Shown here one piece after another: positions 13,757 through 26,000 of a DNA stretch of 64,000 nt. How positions within the stretch are numbered: the first letter of the stretch is position 1; the number at the start of each line of letters is the position of its first letter. The notes below the pieces were generated by a model that saw nothing but the letters and a program-made list of their open reading frames with translations, was not told where the DNA came from and did not search any database. Origin of the DNA: Alviniconcha marisindica. Taxonomy: Eukaryota > Mollusca > Gastropoda > Provannidae. Location of the stretch: contig JABMCL010003107.1 of NCBI GenBank assembly GCA_018857735.1, positions 1,075,001-1,139,000 of the forward strand, given 5' to 3'. Made by a program: the position numbers and the translations under genes.

Positions 13757-14014
13757 GTGTAGGTCTTGAGTTTTTTATTTGTTTGTTTTTAGTTCAGGCA
13801 CACCTGCTTCCACTGTGCTGTCTGAAGTGTGTTGTATACATTAATATATAATGTATGTAATGACATGATGTGTGTATGTTTCGTTCTAGTCTGTATGATG
13901 TTACTTTTTATTTCAAGGACATTTGGGGAAACATAAAACTGTTCTATTATTATTGTGTGTGTGGTTAAAAATTGTGACTGCATGTGGTGTATGCAAATGT
14001 ATGCATGCATATAC

Positions 14015-14017
<3 letters not shown>

Positions 14018-14060
<43 letters not shown>
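14018..14060. repeat. (GT)n microsatellite
   Basis: About 21 GT units between the two convergent candidate polyadenylation regions. Confidence 0.95.
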
Positions 14061-14062
<2 letters not shown>

Positions 14063-14126
14063 AGACCTAATTTAACAAGCAAACACTTGTAAAACTACTA
14101 ACAATGACACATGTTCAGACAGATAA

Positions 14127-14142
14127 TTTATTCAAATTTATT
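14127..14142 (-). terminator. two candidate polyadenylation signals AATAAA (minus strand)
   Basis: Plus-strand TTTATT at 14127-14132 and 14137-14142 read as AATAAA on the minus strand, followed in transcript direction by T/GT-rich sequence. They are the last clear signals before composition switches to the other gene. Other minus-strand AATAAA motifs exist closer to the stop codon (for example near 18044). Confidence 0.4.
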
Positions 14143-17100
14143 TATCATTTAAACATTCTTTACCTCTGCAAGTACATATATATGTACACTTTTGTACAAC
14201 ATGTTTTGATCACATAATGTTCACAAATCTACAGTCGACATTTAAAATAATGCGTGAAAGATGGCTGTACACTTGTGTAGCGATACAGGATTAATTTCTG
14301 TTCCAGTCTCACTGAACACTGCACTCAGTTGAGACACACATCAGCATGGCAAATTTATGGGCTGACACAATTTTGGTCACGTCAAATGGTCTCTCTCGCT
14401 CTTGTGTGCAAATGATTATACACAGGGGGAAAACGCTTCACGGTATGTGGAAAATTAACGTGTTGCAAAGAGCATACTGATTACTTCCTCACACAAGTAA
14501 GAATTAATCTGAATCAAACTGGTACATGCATCGTGCAGTCATCAGGTGTTATTGTCATCAAAGAGTATTGCACAGAAAAGAAAGTGAAACCAGTTCCTAC
14601 AAGATTTAATATAGTTCAAGAAAAGTGGATTTGCATATAATTATAGTAATGGAGATAAAAGATGTGACAAACTGTGCCTAGATATTTTGAGAAGAGTTGT
14701 GGTTGATTTTAGTCTACAGAAATACATATGCTGTGCACCTAACTCAAAAGGTGTTGTCCCCCCCCCCCCCCTTTGTTTTTGTTTTTTGTACATTATGTGT
14801 ACATGCTGCTGCTAATCACCAAATTAATTCTGAAGATGAAGTAAGTAATTTGTTTTTTATGTCCAGTTCACCAGGACTGTTATATCAGGTTAGATATAGG
14901 ATGATTAAAAAAACCCATTTTGTTTAAGAACAGAAAATGTTTCTATACAGTCTGAGAGCAGCAGCAGCAACAACAAACAAACAAACAAAACAGAATGAAA
15001 GGATGGATTACTAATACTAGCGTAACTTTGACTAGAACTTGTTGAAAATGTTGAGCAAACTCGCTGATCAATATTACTGATTATTTATGGCCAAAGCGCA
15101 CCACAAAGGGTGTTTGTGCAAAGATCCATTAAAATCCACCGTAACTGCTAAATGATGACACACAATGTATAAAGCATGGATGTTCAGTATCGAGAATAAG
15201 TTCAAAATATTTAACATCAACTGTATCATTCCCCCCCCCCCCCCCCCCCCAAAAGAATGTGGTGTACTTGACTAAAAGTAAACGTACTGTTGCATGGGAA
15301 CATCAAGAACTTGATCACTTCAGTTTGAATATTTCAGTGAATGTCAAGTCTCATGCACTCTGTAAGTATGGTTAATTTTTATCAGGTTAAAAATGTGAAA
15401 AGATGTGCTCATAGCAAGCAAAGACAGTCTGGTGGAAAGCTCTGTGAAACAACGAAGTACCGCGTGCACAGTAGACAAACGGTGCAAACAGAGACCTCAC
15501 AGAAATGGACAGAAAGGTGAAAGAAAGATGCAAGCACGCAATTAAAAAGGTGGACATTTAAATTAATTGCGATAAAATCGTATTGCCAGCATGTAAGTTG
15601 ATCAATGTGGCACTGCAGTGTGACAGAAAGGATTGCATAAATGATGGAACAAAAATGACACCAAACTGAACCCTCACACACAGGCAGAAAGAAGTATTTG
15701 CACTCTTTCCACTAAGGTATAATTCCTATCACAAAATTAATGGTATACAGCACTAAAGTGAGAACATAAATACAAGCAAATATATATTAAACAAAATTAA
15801 GCAATCGCTGTGCATGTAAATTTTAATGTTAAGCATAGTACATGTGCATATTTATGTAAAGCATTTGCAACCAATGGTTTACTGCAAACAATAAAAAAAA
15901 TAAAAAAGTTCATTATTTCCAATGTTGCAACTGAAATTTATCTGCACTTGTACTGGACCAGATACACATTTTTTAATAGCTTTTGCTTTGGTCTTTATAA
16001 TGTAGATCAACCCAATTTGTCAGTGAATGGACTCTTGTAGTGAGAACACTTCCTGTCACCCAATACTTCACTTCCGGTCACCCCACATTTCTCTTGTCAC
16101 CCCATCTAGTATTATTCCTGTATTGCTAACAGATGTGTGCTGCACACTGTTCACAATGATGGTTATCAACAGCAAAGTGCAGCAGGGACTTAGTCCTATG
16201 CAGGTCACCCAGGAATGAATACAAATTACCTTCACCACAAGTCCAGGGATTTTACACACCATCACCAGGAGCTGTATCTATGCATTAACCGCTACAACCT
16301 GGCTTTAGAAATTAGAGGTTTACCCATACACAGCTATGTGAAACTTTGGCCGGTATTTTCCATGCATATAATTATCAATGTAAAGACAAGCAAGTGGAAT
16401 GAAATTATAAAAGTGCTCCTCAGTTTGTGTCCACCATTTTGGATCCCGAAGAACCGAAGGAGGGGGATCAATGGAACTGTGGTTTGAGAGTGATGTCGCT
16501 GCAGTGAAACCAAAATGAGATTGAGCACACTTAGCTGAAGCTTGGTCGCTAAGGTGGTCGCGACTACCTGGCAGAATGAATTGGATACACAACAAAGCAG
16601 GAGTTCTGTCTGTACATTAGGACAGTGGATTAGTGCCAGTGTGTTCCTGATCTACACCGGCAGAAAGGGACAGAGGTGCACAGACAGCACCACTACATGC
16701 TTACCCTATGTCTGTAAAATGAAACAACAAAACGAGCCATTTGCGTGAGTTAAAAGACAAACACTTTGGGGTGTACCTCCGCACTTTGGGATGTTTGTAC
16801 ATTTTAGGGCAAACTGTGGAGGAACAAAAACAAATGGCACTCCTTTTTGGCAATAAAACAAAGCGAAAACTAGACAAACATCTGAGTAAATAAATGAGCA
16901 GAAGATGTGCACCCCCCCCCCCCCCACCCACACACACAGAAAAGCAGCATTGACCTACTTTTGTTCAAACTTGGGTCTGACCACAGCGTAGGCAGAGCAG
17001 GAGGCAAGCGAAATGGTGCTGCCTTGTCTGCCTTCCAACACCTATCACTTTTTTCATGGACACAGAAATTCAACATGACCAACATATTATTCATCAAGTG

Positions 17101-19456
17101 ATGCGCACAAGCAACATATATATATATATACACATGCACATGCACACGCAGATGTACAAATATGTTATATACACTCAACCATGGACATGGCATTTTATCA
17201 AAACAGCTCAATTATGCAAATTTGGTTGGACCATGCTCCTCATTTCATGCCTTGTCCGAAAGGATCTAAAGAGGTGTGGTTTTAACGTGTACATGTGCTT
17301 TACAGGAATAAATCACAAACTCTGTTTAACCATTAATACTCGTACCAGTTTCTCTCGAGATGCACTGCCAACAAATGAAAAATCTGTAGACACACACAAC
17401 AACAACAAAAGGGAGTAAGGAAAACAAGCCTTGTAAATTACCATTGTGTTTTAAAATGACTCTTAGCTGAAATTATGAACAAACTGACATCCAAAACAAA
17501 GGTAAGTACAATGCATCTTACAAAAGTTTCTAGTCTGCAAATCTCTTAACAAAAACATCATCTTTTTGCACAGGCTGAGTATTGTAAACACATTGCAATG
17601 CTTCGGAGATGATGTGACTGAACAGATAATGCCCTTAAAAAATAAAATAAAATCCCAGGCAATTTAAATCTGCTGCTCATTTTTTTCTACAAAGTGTACA
17701 TATTATATGTAATAGTCTAATACTAACAGGTGGACATGTTGTCGTGTACTGCATGTATTCCATACCTGCATTTAACTTTAAGAATGCTGTACAGCGGAAC
17801 TCACCTGACCACATATTACATGCCTGGGATTGTGAAAGCTGCACCTTCCTAACACAACACTACAGAGAGAGTGCGGTCGGTACACTGTGATCCCCTTGTT
17901 TTGAAGGAACTGGCTGTCTCAGAACATGTTCAGTCTAACAAGGCCAGCCTTGCTCACACAGGCAGCAGTCTAGTAGCAGTCTAGGAAGAGATCCAAATAA
18001 AAACTTGTAAACAGAGGATTTGGCTTTCAACCGCCCGTGTTGATTTTATTTTCAATGCACAACCCAGCAGCTACCTGTGACCCCATGGGGCCTTGTTTGT
18101 TCCTTGGGTGTTGTGAGCCAGCAACACTCATGCCCGATACCAAAGAGGCGATGAGCGCAACATGGGCGAACTAAGACACTTGCGTGCACTCAGTCCATTC
18201 ATCCACTGCTAATCATTACAGTCGTATTAAGGTTAGAAACTGAACACAGAATCAAGGGCGCACTTCAAAGCAAAGTCCTTGATTTAAGCTCTTATTCTGG
18301 ATCTCTTCTACGGGTTAGATAAAAATGTGTGTTGTGAGAAGGCTAGTTTCTGCAAGCCAAATTTTGGGCCAAATGGATCTGTCCTGAGGTGGTGAGTTTG
18401 GGCGTACTTTGTGACACTGCTAACTACAGCCCTGACACACGTCCTGCCGGCAACACCTTGCCTACTTCTCTAAAGCAAATCAAACACTGTGGCTGAACAA
18501 CGCACAACACTGCTGAACGCTATCAACAGACATTGTTAATAGAGACTGCTCAGCACATACAGCATGGGCCGAGTCTGATTTTCTGTAATAATTAAGGATG
18601 CACACTATCACTGATTTTCAATTTCACCCTCTTACAATCGCAAATGTACAGCTTAAAATTCTGGTTTCACACGCAGTGCAAACCCATCACCGACTCATCA
18701 CCACTCGAGCGTAACGCTATCACCACACGTTCACAGGGGTTCTACAGTTTTCATTGTCCTCTCCGTTTCAGTGCTGGTTTGTTTGTCATCATCATCACCA
18801 CCATCTCTGTGGGCACACGAACAGGAAGGTCATTTTGCCCTTCATCACTTATCCAAACTGAAATCTACACAGAAATGCCTGTACCTGCAGAACAGTTTGG
18901 CACGCCCCCATGCACTAAGTCCCCTGAACGAAGTCTGCGAGCCTTTCGCTCACGAAAGTGCTGGTCATTCAGACACATATCACTGATGAAGGAACGGTAC
19001 AAATCACAGAAGACTCGAAATGCTGAGGCTGCCATCACAGCAGAAGCAGCACCACCAGCGCTTGCCGTCCGTCCACTGATGCCTTTTGCTTGCCTCCACT
19101 GAAGAAGTCCTGAACCAAGTCTCTGGTAGATAGACTGGAAGGAGGTGCATTCAACATCAGCACAGCAATCCCATCGAGGTCCAGTGACACAACTGATTAT
19201 TCTAGAAGTCAACACTGGGCCACAGCCGCATTTCGCATAAGCCACCCCTCCCCCCACCCCCACCCCCCAAAAAAAACCCACCAACAGGCCAAACTGCAGG
19301 TTCTGGGGGCAAAGCTTCTCCTTTTGACACAGAGGTCAGTGAAAATTACCTCCCTCTCACCAAGATACCGCACCATTTTTTTCCCAACTGCAACCCAACA
19401 GCAACAGCTGTGGGTTCATGTAACAGCAAATCGCTGGAACTGCCACACTGTTCGAT

Positions 19457-19504
<48 letters not shown>

Positions 19505-19590
19505 CTTTGATGCATCACCTCCCCTCACAAAGGGAGGACCAGATAGCAAGCAGCAATCGCCATAGTAGCCAGGTGCCAAACTGGCAGTAG
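14143..19590 (-). other. DNAJC13 3' UTR / downstream region
   Basis: No supported coding sequence on either strand. A-rich on the plus strand, so T-rich in the DNAJC13 sense. It holds poly-C runs (about 14758-14772, 15230-15250, 16909-16926) and an AC array at 19458-19503. The 152-codon plus-strand frame at 18644-19102 shows no recognisable family. Confidence 0.5.
19458..19503. repeat. (AC)n microsatellite
   Basis: About 22 AC units downstream of the DNAJC13 stop codon. Confidence 0.95.
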
Positions 19591-19897
19591 GCGTTGGTGT
19601 GAAAAGGTGGGGTGGCCTCGCCCAGTAAGCAGAACGTGGTCCACGGTTCCAGCAGCAGAGCAGCCTGACTGGAACTGTAGTGGTGATGGTGTCCAGAGCA
19701 GGTGGGGGGCTGGCAGGGAGGTGGGTGATGGCGTCCAGACCTGGTGGAGGGGGAGGGGTGGTGGCATCAGGTGGGTTGTGGTCCATGGTTACAGCGGCGG
19801 AACGGCCTGACGGGCATCGAGGTGGGCGATGGTGTCCAGAGCAGGGGGCATCAGGCCACGTGGAAGCGCATGGCACGGTTCCCCTTCTCAACCAGCC
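19590..19897 (-). repeat. decayed tandem copies of the DNAJC13 terminal coding segment, in the 3' UTR
   Basis: Downstream of the stop, the sense strand repeats diverged versions of the end of the coding sequence. Each copy has a GGAACC-ATG or GTAACCATGG start and a proline-codon stretch, followed by CTCTGGACRCCATC or GGTCTGGACGCCATCACCCA. The matching coding stretch in exon w29 reads GGAACCATGCGC, then CCCCCTCTGGACGCCGATGC. Three to four imperfect copies can be seen. Confidence 0.65.
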
Positions 19898-20001
19898 TCA
19901 CTCGTGGTGGGCATCGGCGTCCAGAGGGGGCGGCGCGTCTGGCATTGTGGAGCGCATGGTTCCAGCGGTCAAGTAGCCGGCCACGCTGGGACCAGTGGGA
20001 C
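19898..20001 (-). CDS. DNAJC13: DNAJC13 exon w29, terminal coding exon
   Basis: Acceptor CCCGATCCAG precedes 20001. Two bases complete a Gly codon, then [20 protein letters not shown], a proline-rich stretch and TGA at 19898-19900. It joins w28 to give [18 protein letters not shown], the conserved duplicated GYLT tail of DNAJC13. No open reading frame beginning with ATG reveals it; it was found by homology and phase. Confidence 0.9.
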
Positions 20002-23000
20002 CTGGATCGGGACAAAAGACTGATCAAGTTGCCGTCAAAATCACACCAGGGACCACAGAGGTTAAACAAGCCAGACTGAAATACATCCCTTGTCAGTGTT
20101 TGTCGTTGCTGTGCTACAGATGCTGACTGCAGTCTCTCCACCCTGATATAACCATAATGGTTGACTGGGCGTAAAACACCAAATTACTTACTGCCTGCAT
20201 ACTGGGCGTAAAACACCAAATTACTTACTGCCTGCATACTGGGTGTAAACACCAAATTACTTACTGCCTGCATACTGGGCATAAAACACCTAATTACTTA
20301 CTGCCTGCACACTGGGCGTAAAACACCAAATTACTTACTGCCTGCGTCTGCAGAGCACCTCTGAGTGACCATCTGCGGAGTATGTGCATGTGCTATTCAT
20401 CTAAGTTTGGCGCATTTGAAAATCTGTATCATCATTATTATTATTATCAGTACTGTCAGACAGTTGTCAAATAGTTTATCATAAATGAGGCCAAACTGAC
20501 AAATTACAATACCCTGAGTATAGGACAAGCATCAGACTTAAAGAGATCGTCATCTGTGGCTTGTGGTGTAAAAAAAAATTCAAATGCAGTTAGATTTTAA
20601 TAATTTTTACACAAGCTGCTTCTGCAACTATCTGTTGATGTGTTTAACCAAAAAAGTTGACAAATAGTAGGAATGACTGACCTAAAATACAGTATTAAAA
20701 AACACTAACAAGTAGTTGTACAAATCTGGATTTAGAAGGAACTGATAAAACTTTACAAGAAAGAACAAAGTTAAAGCTGAATACATGAAATGCAAAAGCA
20801 AAGTGTATGCAAGTTATATATAAAATTAATTTTTTTGGCATTTGCATGACAGTTGTAAAACAACACACAAATCACTAGTATCAAGGGCGAAAACCTACAT
20901 AGCTTTTTGCAAGCAAAACGATAAACTTTTTTTCTTTTCTTTTTTAACCAAGTAAATGTGACTGTTAGATGAGCAACTTCAGGTGAGGTGCTATGGAAAG
21001 CAAAATCACACGGCTGCATGCTTAAAGTTTCTCCAAGTGTTAGTGAATGCATGACAAGCATACACCATATATATACATATTTGTAGCATTCACCCATCCA
21101 TCCCAGACCAGTGTAACTGCTAGCTTTGGGACCAGTATAAACTATTTTTGTGACTAATCGCTTTCTAAACTGTTGTTATCAACATTTTCAACTTTAAAAA
21201 AAGAACCCCAAAAGCACAAAGTTTTAAATTTTTATTTATTTATTTTTAAATCCAGACTATTCCTGATGAGCCCCCCCCCCCCCCCCCCCCACCAAGCACA
21301 GGGGACAAAGCTAGCGCGTACCTATTACCTGCTTTTAAAGATAAATCTGTCCAAAGAGAACTCAAAATTCAAGGCCACCATATAGCAGGAGTCTGAACAT
21401 CATTCGATCCACCTTTACCAGATTTTATTTTTATTTTTACAGCAGCCATAAAGAGTCAATTACGTTTTTTTTTTTACAACAGTCTTCGTTTAAATACCAA
21501 AATAGTCAGCAGGGGCAGCAGTGTTCAAGAACTCTATACAGCCCAAAATATGACTTGTGGCAGAGGGTCACATATTACGGCTGTTCACTCTTTGAAGATG
21601 GTTCTGCTGTACCTTTATCCCACATTCACAGTCCATGGTTACAGCAGCAGATAACTTTATCCCACATTTGCCTCAGCAAAACAGACAGTGTTTAAGTGCT
21701 GTTCTGTGATTTTCATCTGTGGACCATGTACTGTTGTCACGGGAGCCTCCCCCAAGAGAGGGCACTCCTACAAAAGGGAAATAACTCAGAATTTTAACAG
21801 TTACCTCAATGGAAACCTAGGACTACACTGGCCTTGTAACTCTCCAGATAAACAGATTAATCAGCACAGCAATGCAGCATCTGTACCCTTATAAACTGAA
21901 GCAACTACATCCTGTTCACAGCCAGTATGACTCAAGGGTTTGTTACGATAGTCATGTTAGAGGGAAAAAAGGAATGTGTACAATTTTAAAACAAACCAAA
22001 CTTGGCAGCAAAGAGAGCAAAAACAGAACACTTCAAACCTAACAAAAGAAGAGCAAATGCTCAACTTACTTACATGCAAAACTGGGAGAATGTAATGTGA
22101 AAAAAGAAAGAAAAAACAGAAAGCGGAAACTCTCCAGTGCACTTGAACGTGGGCCAGCCATTACAAACAGCACAAATGTGTAACAGTAAAGATCGCTGCA
22201 GGTTCTCATTCATCATGAAGTTTGAAGAATCTCCATCAAATAGCCTCAAAGAAGAAGAACGTAACATGAAGCTTTTTTGTCACAACAGGAAATATATATT
22301 ACTTATCCACTCTGAGTATATTTTTAAGTTAGGCAAAGCATAATGCTCATGATCATGAATACACACTTTACAAGGAGAAGAATTTGATAAAAACAAAAAT
22401 ATTTTCACATCCCTCTTTCCAAAGTCACTCTACATCAAGGTTCCAGGCATTGGCATGACCTGTACTGTGTGAAGCTCAAAAAGAGTTGTTGTCACACAAA
22501 GCTAAAATAATCAACCTTTCATAACTGCCTCCAAGACCAATGTTAGTTTTTGCTGTGTTTGGAAATACATCAATCAGTGCACACTCCAAAGTTGAAAACA
22601 GCATTGTGTGCACAGTCTTGACAATGTACCCAACACTTACGCAAAGTGACAATTTGACTGAATAAACGTCTACTAAAAACATACACCTTTCAGCTTTACT
22701 CTCTCATGCTCCCGTGACTTTAACCCTTTCACTGCCATGCTTGCCATGCCATCACTTTAAAACAACCCAAAGTGTGAAATTTGAAAACCTTAAGTCTTTT
22801 TTTCCTTTTCCCTGCATTAGCATGGGAAACATTTATTATCAAAATGCACAGTATTGAAAGTGGGTTTGTTACAGGACTGGAAAATATTCTGTTTAAAGGG
22901 TGTGTGTGCTTTTCAGCCTGGACATCCTAGTGAGTAGAGGCAGCGAAGGGGTTAGAATGAGGTCAAAGTGGCGGAGGCAGAGGCGGAGTTGAAAGTGTAA

Positions 23001-26000
23001 GTAAAGCTCCATGGACGTTACTATTAAACGCAAAGTTGAAAGGATTTTTTCCTGCACAGCCTCTGGGGCAAAAAAGCAAGCTACAGTTTAACTTCTGGTC
23101 ATAGATGAACAGATGACCTCATCATCGCACAGACTTGTACAAAGTTTTCATGCAGAAAACACAGAAACAAAAAAAAAACCAACCAATGAACAAACAAAAC
23201 AAACTAGATATTGGCAAGAAAAAAAAGAAGAAAAAAATAGAAAGATTCTGATTCTGTCAAATGTGTCAGCACAGCGTAAGCTCTTTGATACAAATGACGG
23301 CTAGTTGTCCTGCCACAATGATTCACAAAATGATCCAAGCTGCCAAAGAGAGTGAGAATAATGGGGGGAAAGTGAGACTGGTGCTAGGCACAGCACGTGA
23401 TACCACAACAGCATGCAGGTTGGCAGCATGCCAAGTTACCTGGGCTGGAGGCATAATCTACAGAGACAGAGACAGAGAGAGTGGACAGCAAGAACAACAC
23501 ATCAGTTACATTTCGTCACTTCTTGCACATTGGGCTGGGTTCAGCTTGTGTAAACAATACGATAGGCGATGCACACAACTTGCACCAAGGGTGTTAAAAA
23601 AATAAAAATAAACCCTGTGACAATAAGACATGCATTTTCTTACAGAAGAAAGGGGCTGACTACATACAAAGAGATGGGGTCTTTGGGGAAAGAGAGTAGA
23701 CAGATTTGAGAAATACCGGCAAACACAAACGAACAACATCCGAACCAAAAGGTCTACTGTGGTAATTCAGCTATTAAATGTGTTCAGTTGCAACAGACAT
23801 CAATGAAAACAGGATGTGGTTCTTTGGGTTTTCTGATCTCATAAGCAGAAAGCAGCAGTCGCGGTGGCTCTGAAAGCTGGAGTCCACTGTACTTCTGCAG
23901 AAGTTCCAAACTTTTCATTCACAACTGGGGGTTCCACTAGCAGTTCCTAATGTCTGTGTTAACACCTTCATCAACCCCTTTATTGCCCTCCACTTTCTTG
24001 CTACACTTTGTTTTGACGTGACCCCACAGGGACAGTGACCAACTTCCACCTCCCATGAAAAAATCTCCACTTCAAAAAAACCCCAGCATCAACACAGACA
24101 CAGGTGCGCATGTTTCTACACCCAGCGCACACAAAGTGCCAAGCCTCGCCCAGCACACGAGCGGTCCCCAGCGCCGGCGCTGACTGACCTGTCAGGTAGC
24201 CGGCGATGTTGGTGTCGGTGATGAAGAGGTCGTGGCGCTGGTCCCTGTACTCCTTCCACACGGGGGACTTGTCCAGGATCTCCGTCACCTGCTCCCCGAA
24301 CTGCAGGCTGCGCTGCATGGCTTTGAGGGCCTTGACAATCTGCGCCTTGGTGGCGGCGGGGCTCTCCACCGCCTCCAGCCCCCCCTCCAGCAGCCGCAGC
24401 AGGAAGGGAACCAGGTCCGACTTCAGGGCCTGAGGATGGAGAGCAAACACAGCTACAGAGGGAACAAGATCCAAGCACATAAATGGTTAACGAGAACACT
24501 ACTTTACCTTCGATTTTTCTTCCCACTTAACTTAAAAGTAGTAAGTAAGTTGGTGTTTTACGCCCAGTCAACCGGTACGGTTATATCAGGGCGATACACA
24601 TGTGATGTTATAAAAGGTTGGAAATGTTGCGCACACGAGAGAATAGTGCTATACAAAAGTTATTTATTATTATTTATTTTGACAAAACGCAACATGCTAC
24701 ATAGCCCACAGGTACAACTGCAGTCACTGTGTCACCTGCTGCACGAGGTCCTCCTCCCCCCGGTCAAACATCTTGGCCAGCATCTCGGCGGCCAGGGCGA
24801 TTGTGTCACGCCGGGCCTTCATGCCCATCTTCAGGGGGCCGATGCAGTCAAACGTAGCCAGGCTCCGCACACACAGCTGAAAGGGCACGCATCAGTTAAG
24901 CCAGGTGGACCAGGAAGAGTTTTTGGTCGTTTGTGGGACAGATGATTTGTTCTGAACACCCAGTCAACAGTGTCAGGGTGAGGCTTCATGTGGATTGAGA
25001 TGCACACATGAACACCAACACCATCACACATACACACACATACACACACACACACACACACTCACACACATACCCATGCATGCACAAAAACACACACACA
25101 CATGCACAAACACACAGAGAAATAAGCAAAGATATCTGCACTTTTCAAGAATGGCACATTTCCATACATTTGCACTGTATTATCTGTTTAATTTTAAATA
25201 ATAGATCAAGTTGCATCCCACTGCTGACTTTCCACATGCTGACTGATCCTACTCCTGTTGTTGGTGTGAACTGCCTGTAGCTATGCTTGATGAAGTTAGT
25301 TTTGCAATTGGATTTTGACATCCTGTCAACCACACGGTCACCTCAGGACAATCAAACTCCATCATAAGCAAATGCACTTTTCAAAACTCTCCTCATGTAT
25401 AAACCTTTTCTCAAGTCAAATCCAGCTCTAACTGAGCTACTGGCCGCAGCCACATGTATCTACTGTGCTGAACACTGACAGACCACTGCCACATGTATCT
25501 ACTGTGCTGAACACTGACAGACCACTGCCACATGTATCTACTGTGCTGAACACTGACAGACCACTGTCGTATGTATCTACTGTGCTGAACACTGACAGAC
25601 CACTGCCACATGTATCTACTGTGCTGAACACTGACAGACCACTGTCGTATGTATCTACTGTGCTGGACAAAGGCATGTTGCTGCTGTACATATCTAATGT
25701 GCTGAACAACAACACATTGCTGCCATATGCATTTAACGTGCTGAACATCGGCAGCCGCTGCCATATGTATTTAACGTGCTCAACACTGGCGTGTTGCTGC
25801 CATATGTATTTAATGTGCTGAACACGGGCATGTCGCTGCCATAAGTATATAATGTGCTCAACACCGGTATGTCGTTGCCATAAGTATCTAAGGTGCTGAA
25901 TACTGGCATGTGGCTGCCATAAGTATCTAACGTGCTGAACACCGGCATGTCGCTGCCATAAGAATCTAAGGTGCTGAACACCGGCATGTGGCTGCCATAA

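Noticed and set aside
18644..19102. Plus-strand frame of 152 codons
   Set aside because: No recognisable domain, composition like the flanking non-coding DNA, and antisense to the DNAJC13 3' region.
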